Assembly: GCA_963797605.1 (NCBI GenBank)
Contig: CAWCPX010000009.1
Coordinates: 806,001 to 870,000 of the forward strand
DNA length: 64,000 nucleotides
Source of the DNA: DASQPR01 sp963797605
Lineage (GTDB): Bacteria > Actinomycetota > Actinomycetes > Mycobacteriales > Micromonosporaceae
Direction: 5' to 3'
In this document: piece by piece, positions 36,765-44,039 of the stretch
Numbering within the stretch: position 1 is the first letter of the stretch
Layout: each line of letters opens with the position of its first letter
Made by a program: the position numbers and the translations under genes
The notes under the pieces: generated by a model
What the model saw: only the letters and a program-made list of their open reading frames with translations
Told to the model about the DNA's origin: nothing
Database searches by the model: none

Positions 36765-36772
36765 TATCACTT
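36759..36772. promoter_or_regulatory. 14-bp palindrome AAGTGATATCACTT
   Basis: A perfect palindrome overlapping the monooxygenase stop codon and ending 6 nt before the ABC ATPase ATG. GTGATATCAC-type sites are typical of GntR-family dimers, but no GntR gene is in this window. Confidence 0.5.
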
Positions 36773-36778
36773 ATTTTC

Positions 36779-37717
36779 ATGCAAGCGTTGGTCGTTGACG
36801 GCCTCACCAAACGCTTCGGAGACCGGATCGCCTTCTCCGACGTGTCGTTCGCCGTCGACGCCGGCGAGGTCTTCGGATTCCTCGGCCCCAATGGCGCCGG
36901 CAAGACGACCATGGTCCGCACGTTGGGCACCCTGCTCGCGCCGTCCGCCGGGTCGGCCGTCGTCGCCGGACTTCCGCTGGAGGCACGCAACGCCGGCGAG
37001 ATCCGCAAGCGCATCGCGATCATGCCCGAGGCACCCGGCCTCTACCCGCGGCTGAGCGTCCTGGAAAACCTCGAATGCTTCGCGGGGCTCTACGAGCTGC
37101 CCGACGTGCGCCCACGGATCGCACGTGCGCTGGCGGCGGTCAATCTCGCCGCACGGGCCGACGACCTCTGCAGCACGTTGTCCAAGGGTCTGCGGCAGCG
37201 GGTTTCGCTCGCCCGAACCCTCCTCAGCGACCCGGAGGTGCTGTTTCTCGATGAGCCGACCTCGGGTCTCGACCCGGTGGCGGCCCACGAGGTACACGAC
37301 CTCATCGACGGCCTCCGCGATCGGGGCGTGACGATCTTTTTGACCACCCACCGCCTCGCCGAGGCCGACCAACTCTGCGACCGCGTGGCGATCCTGAGCA
37401 CCACGCTGCGCGCGGTGGGCCGGCCCGACGAACTGCGCGCCCGGCTGTTCGCGAGCACACTGACCGTCCGCACCATCGCGCCGCTGCCGCGACCGGAAGA
37501 CGTGTTCAGCGACCTTCGAGGCGTTGACGGCTGGCGATCCGCTGATGACGGCTCGTACGTGCTCACGGTGTCCTCGCCGGAACTCGCCGCGCCGGCCGTC
37601 GCGCGCGCGCTCGTCGGGGCCGGTGCCGACGTGATGGCGATCGGCGAGTCGCGGCACACGTTGGAAGACGTCTACCTGCAGCTCATCGACGACGACACAG
37701 AGGCGCACTCCCGATGA
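36779..37717 (+). CDS. ABC-2 type transporter ATP-binding protein
   Basis: A 312-residue ATPase. Walker A GPNGAGKTT, Q-loop region IMPEAPGLYPRLSVLENL, signature LSKGLRQRVSLARTL, Walker B LFLDEPTSGLDP and switch TTHRLAEADQL are all present. The family is the drug/Na+ exporter type (NatA/CcmA-like) working with a separate permease. It overlaps that permease gene by ATGA. ATG 36779 (QALVVDGLTKRFGD) is favoured, with no obvious RBS; a GTG at 36761 inside the palindrome is in frame. Confidence 0.92.
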   Translation: MQALVVDGLTKRFGDRIAFSDVSFAVDAGEVFGFLGPNGAGKTTMVRTLGTLLAPSAGSAVVAGLPLEARNAGEIRKRIAIMPEAPGLYPRLSVLENLECFAGLYELPDVRPRIARALAAVNLAARADDLCSTLSKGLRQRVSLARTLLSDPEVLFLDEPTSGLDPVAAHEVHDLIDGLRDRGVTIFLTTHRLAEADQLCDRVAILSTTLRAVGRPDELRARLFASTLTVRTIAPLPRPEDVFSDLRGVDGWRSADDGSYVLTVSSPELAAPAVARALVGAGADVMAIGESRHTLEDVYLQLIDDDTEAHSR

Positions 37718-38454
37718 CCATCAGCAAACAGCGCGTCCGCGCGATCTATCGCAAAGAACTCCGCGAATATCGGCGCAACCGATCGCTCATCGCCGGGATG
37801 TCGATTCTGCCGCTCGCGTTCTCCATCAATCCCGTCGTCATCATCTTCACGTTGCCGGCGTCGTCAGCGGGTGGCCTCCGGCACGCGCATGTCCTGATCT
37901 ACCTGCTCGGCATCCCGGCGATCGCGCCGACCGTCATGGCGGCGTACGCCATCGCCGGCGAACGTGCGCAGGGCACCCTCGAGCCCGTGCTCACCACGCC
38001 GATCCGCAGCAAAGAACTGATCCTCGGGAAGGCCCTCGCGGTCGCGGCGCCGTCGCTCGCCATCGCGTACGCGGTGTACGGCATCGTGCTCGCCTGCGTC
38101 GCGCTTTTCGCCCAGCCAGCCGTGGCCTCGGCACTTTTCCGCGTGCCGGACATCATCGCGCAACTGCTGTTCACGCCCCTGCTCGCCGGGTGGTCGATCT
38201 GGGTCGGCATGGCGCTGTCCACCTGGATAGCGGAGGTCCGTATCGCACAGCAGCTCGGCCTGCTCGCGAGCCTCCCGTCGATCGCCGTGACCACGCTGAT
38301 CGCGCTCGGCGTGATCCCGGCGACCATCGGGTTAGCGCTCGCGTACGGAGCGTTGCTCGTGCTGCTGAACCGGCTCGGGTGGCGATTCGTGTCGGCCATC
38401 TTCGATCGGGAACGGCTCGTGACCGGCACTCGAGCCGAACACGGTTATCCCTGA
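37714..38454 (+). CDS. ABC-2 type transporter permease
   Basis: A 246-residue membrane protein with about six hydrophobic helices. The N-terminal cytoplasmic AIYRKELREYRRNRSLIAG and the GERAQGTLEPVLTTPI loop are characteristic of ABC-2/NatB-like permeases. With the preceding ATPase it would export a drug, lipid or ion; the substrate is unknown. Translationally coupled to the ATPase. Confidence 0.9.
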   Translation: MTISKQRVRAIYRKELREYRRNRSLIAGMSILPLAFSINPVVIIFTLPASSAGGLRHAHVLIYLLGIPAIAPTVMAAYAIAGERAQGTLEPVLTTPIRSKELILGKALAVAAPSLAIAYAVYGIVLACVALFAQPAVASALFRVPDIIAQLLFTPLLAGWSIWVGMALSTWIAEVRIAQQLGLLASLPSIAVTTLIALGVIPATIGLALAYGALLVLLNRLGWRFVSAIFDRERLVTGTRAEHGYP

Positions 38455-38479
38455 TCCTGTTCGCATCGAGCGCATCGCG

Positions 38480-39409
38480 TCAGCCCTTCCACCAGTCGAG
38501 CACCCGCAGCGCGCGCAGCGTGTTCCAGCGGCTGGGCTCCCCCACCGCCTCGATCTCGACGTGTACGCGGCCCGGATGCGTGCGGTCGAGCACCCAACGA
38601 CCGTCGTCGCGCTGCTTGTCGCGGACGACTTCGACCGCCTCGGCCATCCGGGGATCGGGCTCGGCGCCGGTCTGTCGGAAGTAGTCGAGCGCGCGGAGCA
38701 CGTCGTAGTGCCAGTAGTAAGGGAAAGCGAAGTCCACGTAGGCCGGATCGGCGACCTCACCCGTGGTCTTGCGACGGAACAGGGCCCGCTCGAGCAGGTA
38801 TTCCTCACCGCCGCGCCGCGCCTCGATCACGTCGGCCGAACCGCCGGTCGCGCGCTCGAACGCGAACAGGCCGTCGAGCACGTCCATCGTGGAGTCGAAC
38901 GAGGACCGCACCGATCCGTTCTCGGCTTCACAGTTCCAGCCTCCGTCGGCCAGCCGCTCACCGAGGATCCGGTCGACCACGGGTGCCACGTCGACACCGA
39001 AGTAGGCGCCGGTCTCGATGGTGCGGCCGTTGATGCAGGGTTCGACCTCACCGTCGAAGTAGCGCTGGCCGTCGTGCTCCCACCGGCCGTTCGCGGCGAC
39101 GAGGCCGATGGCGCGGCGGGCCGCCTCGGACCCCGGTTCGAGGCCGAAGATCTGCAGCGTCTGCAGCGTGTGCATCGTCGCCGTCCAGGGCTGCCCGGGT
39201 TCGTCGCCCGTGTACGACGCCGGAAAGCAGGCTCCGCCGGCCCACAACCCGTCGGCGTCTTCGAGCGCCAGCAGGCTCGCGCCCCACCCCTCGTGCTCCA
39301 CTCGCGCCCGCTCGGCGGCCACCTCCTCGGGCGGGGCGTCGGTGAGATCGCGCAGCACTTGCCATCGGATCGCGGGATCCGAATCGAGCAACCAATCGAT
39401 CACGTTCAT
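38480..39409 (-). CDS. squalene-cyclase-like alpha/alpha-toroid protein
   Basis: A soluble protein of 309 residues built of helical repeats of the prenyltransferase/squalene-oxidase kind. It opens MNVIDWLLDSDPAIRWQVLRDL, has repeats such as LADGGWNCEAENGSVRSSF and KQRDDGRWVLDR, and ends NTLRALRVLDWWK. It lacks the DxDD motif of true squalene-hopene cyclases, so terpene cyclisation is unlikely. Function unknown. ATG 39409 is chosen for the leaderless -10 box; the upstream extension to 39499 is not conserved-looking. Confidence 0.75.
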   Translation of the reverse strand: MNVIDWLLDSDPAIRWQVLRDLTDAPPEEVAAERARVEHEGWGASLLALEDADGLWAGGACFPASYTGDEPGQPWTATMHTLQTLQIFGLEPGSEAARRAIGLVAANGRWEHDGQRYFDGEVEPCINGRTIETGAYFGVDVAPVVDRILGERLADGGWNCEAENGSVRSSFDSTMDVLDGLFAFERATGGSADVIEARRGGEEYLLERALFRRKTTGEVADPAYVDFAFPYYWHYDVLRALDYFRQTGAEPDPRMAEAVEVVRDKQRDDGRWVLDRTHPGRVHVEIEAVGEPSRWNTLRALRVLDWWKG

Positions 39410-39415
39410 CGGCGG

Positions 39416-39421
39416 AGCGTA
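39416..39421 (-). promoter_or_regulatory. -10 box (TACGCT) for a probable leaderless transcript
   Basis: On the minus strand TACGCT (TANNNT) ends 6 nt before ATG 39409, and there is no RBS. Confidence 0.4.
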
Positions 39422-39495
39422 ACCCGAGGGACCGACAGAACGACAAATGGTCGTTAACTTGTTATTCCCGGTTAATCTACCTTTTTGCCCGGAGG

Positions 39496-40212
39496 TCACC
39501 GGCCTCGGCGGGGCGGGGGCTTTCGCGGACCTTTGGCGCCGCCACGGCCGGCCGCGGGGCGGGAAGGCCGGCCCGCCGGTGGCGTCCGCGTGGAAGGTGT
39601 GGGCGGTGTCCGCTCTGAGGACCGCCCCCGGGTGCTGTTCGCGGTGCGGCCGCGCACGATCCCGATCATCTCTTCGACGAGATCGGTGTGGCGGTCACTC
39701 GCCCAGGCCAGCGCGACCGAGGACGTCGGAGCGTCGGTGATCACGCGGTAGGTGAGGTCGCGCCGGTGGTGCAGGCGGGCGAGCGACTGCGGCACGACGA
39801 GGACTCCCACCCCTGCGGCCACGAGTTCGATCGCGTCCGCCGTGGTCGCGGGCCGGTCCACGTCGGGGGTGGGCTCCCCGGGCCAGAGGATCACCTCGTC
39901 GAGGGGCCGCAGCACCGTCTCGTCGACAAGGTCGGCGACCGTCAGTTCGTCGGCCGCCGTCAGCAGATGATCTTTCGGGACCACGGCGACCGTGGCCTCG
40001 GTGTAGAGCGTGATGGCGTTGAACGTGTCCCGGTCGACCGGCAGGCGGACCAGGCCCGCGTCGACATCGTCGGGCAACGGTGTCGCGGTGTCCGTCGCGA
40101 TCACCCGCAACTCGATTCCCGGCTGCCGCTGCGACCACATCGTGCTCCACTTCGCGACCGTCACACCGGGCACGACCAGGAGGCGGAAGGACGGAGACAC
40201 GTTTTCTCCCAT
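39496..40212 (-). CDS. LysR-type substrate-binding domain protein without DNA-binding domain
   Basis: About 239 residues. The body (FRLLVVPGVTVAKWSTMWSQRQPGIELRVI, then LPVDRDTFNAITLYTEATVAVV and GVGVLVVPQSLARL) is the periplasmic-binding-like effector domain of LysR regulators. There is no helix-turn-helix, even in the open frame upstream. The C-terminus is a basic Arg/Pro/Ser-rich tail. It is divergent from a DUF5997 gene; I recall this pairing as recurrent in actinobacteria. It may sense a small molecule and act on another protein. Start ATG 40212 is uncertain. Confidence 0.8.
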   Translation of the reverse strand: MGENVSPSFRLLVVPGVTVAKWSTMWSQRQPGIELRVIATDTATPLPDDVDAGLVRLPVDRDTFNAITLYTEATVAVVPKDHLLTAADELTVADLVDETVLRPLDEVILWPGEPTPDVDRPATTADAIELVAAGVGVLVVPQSLARLHHRRDLTYRVITDAPTSSVALAWASDRHTDLVEEMIGIVRGRTANSTRGRSSERTPPTPSTRTPPAGRPSRPAAGRGGAKGPRKPPPRRGR

Positions 40213-40323
40213 CCCTCGACTGACTACCGGCGGCGACGTACTCGGCCAAGGGTACCGGGGCCGCGGCGAGCCGACCCGGACGGACGCCGCACGGGCCACG
40301 CGTGCGGTCGATCGGCGGATCGA

Positions 40324-40329
40324 TAGGCT
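40324..40329 (+). promoter_or_regulatory. -10 box (TAGGCT) for a probable leaderless DUF5997 transcript
   Basis: TAGGCT ends 6 nt before GTG 40336; no RBS is present. Confidence 0.5.
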
Positions 40330-40335
40330 GGCATC

Positions 40336-40719
40336 GTGAGCAAGCCGAAGAAGTCCCAGGTGATGAAGCCGTCCACGGCAGCGTTGAAGCTCGACGTCTA
40401 CCTACCGGCGACGCCGCCCGAGTTCCAAGAAGGCGTCATCTCCCGCGAGGAACTCGACGAGCTCACGCGGAATCCGCCGCAATGGCTTGCCGACCTGCGG
40501 CGCGACGGCCCGCACCCGCGCAACGTCGTGGCGGCCCGCCTTCGGGTGTCCAACAGCGGGCTCGCCCGGGCCGGGATCACCGATCCGCTGACGACCACCG
40601 AGATCGCGGCGCTGATCGCCGACCCGCCGGAGTGGCTGATCCGGGAGCGCGCGACGCATGCCGAGGTGCTTCGCGAGGAACGGCGACTCCGCGAACTGCG
40701 TGAGGACAGCGGCAGCTGA
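40336..40719 (+). CDS. DUF5997 family protein
   Basis: A 127-residue protein with the family pattern: KPSTAALKLDVYLPATPPEFQ, NPPQWLADLRRDGPHPRNVV, ARLRVSNSGLARAGITDPLTT and EWLIRERATHAEVL. The middle could form a helix-turn-helix (VVAARLRVSNSGLARAGI), so it may supply the DNA-binding partner for the divergent LysR effector domain. That role is inference; no function is established. Start GTG 40336 follows from the leaderless -10 box. Confidence 0.85.
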   Translation: MSKPKKSQVMKPSTAALKLDVYLPATPPEFQEGVISREELDELTRNPPQWLADLRRDGPHPRNVVAARLRVSNSGLARAGITDPLTTTEIAALIADPPEWLIRERATHAEVLREERRLRELREDSGS

Positions 40720-40729
40720 GGATCGAGCC

Positions 40730-41479
40730 TCACTCCTCGACGAACTGCTGCCCGCCGTCGATGTCGTACGTCGCCCCGGTCAACGCAGTGTTGATCATCA
40801 GGTGTACCGCGAGCGCGGCCACGTCGGCCGGTGTCACCACCCGACGGATCGGAAGGGTGGCGCGCAGCCCGGCGCGGCGTTCGTCGAGTTGATCTCCGAG
40901 GAGCGAGGCGGACAGCGGGGTGTCGACGAAGCCGGCCGCGATGAGGTTCACCCGGACCGGTGCGACCTCGAGGGCGAGTGTCGCCGTGAACGCGGGCAGC
41001 GCGGCGGTGGCGGCGGACACCATCCCGAGGCCGTGGCCGATGCGACGGCCACCGGTGCCGCCCATCATCAGCAGGCAGCCGCCGGGCCGCATCTTGCCGA
41101 CGGCGTTCTGCGCGACCTGGAGCGCCAGCACGATGTGGTCGCTGATCCCGTCGCGTGCCTGGTCTGCGGTCATCTTGAGGAGCGGCCCGTAGCTCGGACC
41201 GCCGGCGGTCACCAAGACGTGGTCGATCGGCGTCGGCAGATCGTGGAAGAACCGGGCCAGGGCGGTCGGGTCGGTGGCGTCGAAGGCCGCGAAGCTCTGC
41301 GCGCCGACGTCCGCCGCCGCCTCTTCCAGGTGCGCCGGATTGCGGCCGGTCAGGATGACGTCGGCACCCTCGGTCCGGGCGCGGCGGGCGGTCTCGAGGC
41401 CGATGCCGGCGCTGCCGCCGATCAGCACGACTGTCTGTCCGGCGAGTTCCGGTTGCCGCTGCGTGGTAGCGGTGGTCAT
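40730..41479 (-). CDS. SDR-family protein lacking the catalytic Tyr-Lys pair
   Basis: A 249-residue classical SDR fold. The cofactor motif VLIGGSAGIGLETARRA is intact and the C-terminus TGATYDIDGGQQFVEE is typical. At the active site, where Ser and Y-x-x-x-K are expected, the sequence reads MGGTGGRRIGHGLGMVSAATAAL, so Ser, Tyr and Lys are all missing. It may bind NAD(P) without normal SDR catalysis. GGAGGAG precedes ATG 41479, which overlaps the stop of the SnoaL-like gene. Last gene of a VOC-SnoaL-SDR operon. Confidence 0.88.
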   Translation of the reverse strand: MTTATTQRQPELAGQTVVLIGGSAGIGLETARRARTEGADVILTGRNPAHLEEAAADVGAQSFAAFDATDPTALARFFHDLPTPIDHVLVTAGGPSYGPLLKMTADQARDGISDHIVLALQVAQNAVGKMRPGGCLLMMGGTGGRRIGHGLGMVSAATAALPAFTATLALEVAPVRVNLIAAGFVDTPLSASLLGDQLDERRAGLRATLPIRRVVTPADVAALAVHLMINTALTGATYDIDGGQQFVEE

Positions 41480-42318
41480 GGCTCCTCCGTTGCGTTGGCT
41501 GCGGGCGGTTGGACGTCGTCGTAGACGCGGGCCGCCGCGAGCAGCCCGTCGGGGGCACGTTCGTAGACGGCGAGTCCGGCCTGGGCCGGCAGGTCCCGGT
41601 CGCCCCATCGAGTGAGGTTGTACTCGATCACGCAGCGCACGCCGTCGTCGGTCAACTCGCAGTTCTGCAGGACGATTCCGCCGCCGTCGTCGAAGCGTCC
41701 GCTGAAAAATGAGCGGAGTTCGGCTGCGCCGCGATGGGTCGGATGCGCGCCGATCGTGTCGCGGTAGTAGCCGTCGGCGGTGAAGGTGCCCACGATGGCG
41801 TCGGTGTCCCCAGCCGCGAGCGCGGTCTGATAGCGGCCGACGATGTCGGCCGGCTGCGCGGCGGTGGCTGCGAGGACCGGTGGGCGCACGTGGCGGTGGC
41901 CGTCGACCGGCCATTGGCTGCAATACGTGCGGAAGATCACAGACATGTCGTTCGGTGATTCGGCCACGACGGCGACCGGCCAGCCCTGGCCCCATTCGTC
42001 GCCGTCCAGGTGGGCGAGCAGTTCCACGACCGCTCGGCCGTCTGCCCGAGTAGACGCGATGTGTTCGACCCGGGCATGGTGTTCGGCCAGCCACGACCGG
42101 TTGTCACGGACGAAGCGCTCCAGCCGCCGGTGTCCCCGGATCTCGCCGGCACGCGGGTCGTAGACCACGACCTCACCAGGCCAGACCGTCTCCAGTAGTG
42201 CGCTGTCGCCGTCGTTGAGGGCGGTCAGGTATTCCATGACCGGGTCGGCCAGGCCGGCGGCGCGCGTCTGCCTGCGCGACAGTTCCACAGCGCCGACGAA
42301 GTCCGGAAACCACGGCAT
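41476..42318 (-). CDS. tandem SnoaL-like (NTF2-fold) protein
   Basis: A 280-residue protein of two SnoaL/NTF2-like domains. The first (~25-140) contains MEYLTALNDGDSALLETVWPGEVVVYDP and the second (~160-275) contains RYQTALAAGDTDAIVGTFTADGYYRDT. Such domains form cone-shaped pockets used by polyketide cyclases, isomerases and many uncharacterised proteins. GGGGAG precedes ATG 42318. It lies between a VOC protein and an SDR, so the three may act on one small molecule. Confidence 0.82.
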   Translation of the reverse strand: MPWFPDFVGAVELSRRQTRAAGLADPVMEYLTALNDGDSALLETVWPGEVVVYDPRAGEIRGHRRLERFVRDNRSWLAEHHARVEHIASTRADGRAVVELLAHLDGDEWGQGWPVAVVAESPNDMSVIFRTYCSQWPVDGHRHVRPPVLAATAAQPADIVGRYQTALAAGDTDAIVGTFTADGYYRDTIGAHPTHRGAAELRSFFSGRFDDGGGIVLQNCELTDDGVRCVIEYNLTRWGDRDLPAQAGLAVYERAPDGLLAAARVYDDVQPPAANATEEP

Positions 42319-42332
42319 CCCGACTCCCCGGC

Positions 42333-42935
42333 TTACGTCGCCGTGCCGGGCGTGGAGCCGGCCGACTCGTCTGCCATGTATTGCGCGTACCAGTCGGGCC
42401 AGTTCTCGTCGGCGTGCCCGATCTCCTGCTCGTGCCGGCCGTGTGCGGCGGCCGCCCGGCGTAGCGCGTCGGCGAGCGCGGGCACCGAGCCGTAGACGGC
42501 GAGCACGGACGTGGGACGACCGTCGGCACGCGACGTGACCTCTTGGAGGACCCAGCCGTTGCCGTCGGGATCGTTGAAGGAGACGAACGACGAGTAGCTG
42601 GCGCGGCCCGGATCGGGCCCGGCGACGGGCTTGTCGCCGTCGCGGTGGAAGACGTCGCTGACCTCGACGCCGCGCTCGATCAACTGTGCCCGTGCGGCTT
42701 CGATGTCGTCGACGACCAGTTCGAGACCCTGCGCGGACCCGGGTGGGGCCGACGTCACGAAGTCGGTGCCGAAGTGAATCGAGCATGCCGAGCCGGGCGA
42801 GGTGAACTGGACCAGGCGGGCACCGTCGCCGAAGCTGAAGTCGGCGTCGAGCCGCCATCCCAGCCGTTGGTAGAACTCCTTGGCCCGGTCGACATCAGAC
42901 ACCGGCACGCTGACGACCTCAAGCCTGTATTCCAC
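42333..42935 (-). CDS. VOC-family protein (glyoxalase/bleomycin-resistance fold)
   Basis: A 200-residue protein. The VOC domain spans ~1-130: VVSVPVSDVDRAKEFYQRLGW, IHFGTDF, LELVVDDIEAARAQLIERGV and FNDPDGNGWVLQEV. It continues with a helical tail (PALADALRRAAAAHGRHEQE...WPDWYAQYM) seen in some actinobacterial relatives. Substrate unknown. GTG 42935 has AAGGAG 7 nt upstream. First gene of the three-gene operon; its leader carries a strong hairpin. Confidence 0.87.
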   Translation of the reverse strand: MEYRLEVVSVPVSDVDRAKEFYQRLGWRLDADFSFGDGARLVQFTSPGSACSIHFGTDFVTSAPPGSAQGLELVVDDIEAARAQLIERGVEVSDVFHRDGDKPVAGPDPGRASYSSFVSFNDPDGNGWVLQEVTSRADGRPTSVLAVYGSVPALADALRRAAAAHGRHEQEIGHADENWPDWYAQYMADESAGSTPGTAT

Positions 42936-42954
42936 GACATCGCTCCTTATTCCT

Positions 42955-42995
42955 CGTGGAGACTTTCGGGGAAAAATCGACCGAAACTCTCCACG
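42955..42995. repeat. 15-bp inverted repeat (one mismatch) before the VOC gene
   Basis: CGTGGAGACTTTCGG (42955-42969) pairs with CCGAAACTCTCCACG (42981-42995) across an 11-nt loop. On the minus strand it would form a stable hairpin ending about 9 nt before the VOC RBS. It could be an operator or an RNA element. The rest of the gap up to 43131 shows nothing else clear. Confidence 0.6.
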
Positions 42996-43131
42996 ATCTT
43001 CCCGGGCTGTGCCAAAAGAGGTCGCACCGAGTCACGTTACCGGCAGAAACGGCGCATTTAGGAGACGTTTTCAAATTTCCTCGGGTCCGGGCACGATCGG
43101 CACGGCGGGTGCGGGTGGTATATGTATCGAT

Positions 43132-43419
43132 GTGTCGTCCGCGTCGAATTCTCTGACCATCGCATTGATCGTCGTCGGCGCGTTGCTCGTGATCGGCGGC
43201 GTCGCGGCGTGGTCGCTCGGCGGCGTGCTGCGAGATCGCGGTTATCGGTTCGGCAAGGACACGCTCGTCATGTGCCGCGACGGCCACATCTTCACCACGA
43301 CCTGGATTCCCTTCGCGTCGTTCTCCGCGATCCGGCTCGGTTGGGTGCGCTTCCAGTACTGCCCGGTCGGCCGGCACTGGAGCTTCATCAAACCGATCCC
43401 GAGCGATCCGCGGCCGTAA
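43132..43419 (+). CDS. small membrane protein with Cys/His-containing tail
   Basis: A 95-residue protein. Residues ~8-32 form one hydrophobic helix (LTIALIVVGALLVIGGVAAW). The rest carries MCRDGHIFTTTWIP and RFQYCPVGRHWSFIKPI, where C-x3-H and C-x4-H pairs could bind a metal. Function unknown. The start GTG 43132 is chosen because it sits just before the helix; the frame is open further upstream. The stop overlaps the next gene by one base (TAATG). Confidence 0.65.
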   Translation: MSSASNSLTIALIVVGALLVIGGVAAWSLGGVLRDRGYRFGKDTLVMCRDGHIFTTTWIPFASFSAIRLGWVRFQYCPVGRHWSFIKPIPSDPRP

Positions 43420-43763
43420 TGCCCATTTACCACATCGCTTACGCGGCCGATTGGGACCGGGCTCGCACCGACGGTGCCTACATGATCTCCACCCGTGGCC
43501 GGACACTGGCGCAGGAGGGCTTCATCCACGCGAGCCAGACGCACCAGGTCGCACCGGTCGCGAACCGGTTCTACGGCGCCGATGACGCTCTGGTCGTGCT
43601 CGTGATCGACGTCGACCGGCTGCGGTCGGAGGTGCGGCACGAGGAGGTCCCCGGTGCCGAAGGCGACCCGTTCCCGCACATCTACGGTCCGCTGAACATT
43701 GACGCCGTCGTCGACGTTCTTCCGTTGCCGAAGGGCCCGGACGGAAGGTATGCGTTTCCCTAG
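43419..43763 (+). CDS. DUF952 family protein
   Basis: A 114-residue protein matching DUF952: IYHIAYAADWDRARTDGAY near the start, GFIHASQTHQVAPVANRFY in the middle and FPHIYGPLNIDAVVDVLPL at the end. The G-F-I-H-x-S and H-I-Y-G-P-L blocks are diagnostic. The fold is related to ADP-ribosyltransferase/glutathione-type small domains, but no activity is established. Coupled to the small membrane protein by TAATG. Confidence 0.9.
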   Translation: MPIYHIAYAADWDRARTDGAYMISTRGRTLAQEGFIHASQTHQVAPVANRFYGADDALVVLVIDVDRLRSEVRHEEVPGAEGDPFPHIYGPLNIDAVVDVLPLPKGPDGRYAFP

Positions 43764-43814
43764 CCGGTGTTAGTTACGTGACATGGCCCGACGTTGACCC
43801 GCCGACTCGGCGTG

Positions 43815-43985
43815 TGGTCAGATGGGGCCGATTCAGCGCGCTCAGGGGAAGCCGGTCAAATCCCGGCACTGGCCCGCAACCGTAGGTCCGCACGCAGGTG
43901 ATGGACGAGTCGGAGTACCTGGCTGAGTCGCACCATCGTCCAGCGTCGTCGAGGTCTACGGCGTGGAACATCGGTAAGCCGTCAC
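43815..43985 (+). promoter_or_regulatory. cobalamin (B12) riboswitch
   Basis: The aptamer core is clear: GGGGAAGCCGGTCAAATCC (from 43844), then GGCACTGGCCCGCAACCGT and the B12 box GAGTCGGAGTACCTGGC (43908-43924). These are the conserved J6/3-type and B12-box elements of the adenosylcobalamin class. The element precedes the five-gene ECF operon by about 55 bp and normally shuts expression off when B12 is plentiful. The outer limits (P1) are approximate. Confidence 0.95.
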
Positions 43986-44039
43986 GGGCCGATCTGGGGT
44001 TTCGCGCTTTGCGCCGCTAGCTCTCCGGGAGACCCCCCA

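Noticed and set aside
38480..39409. Squalene-hopene cyclase
   Set aside because: Repeat pattern is similar but the protein is half the usual length and lacks the DxDD catalytic motif.
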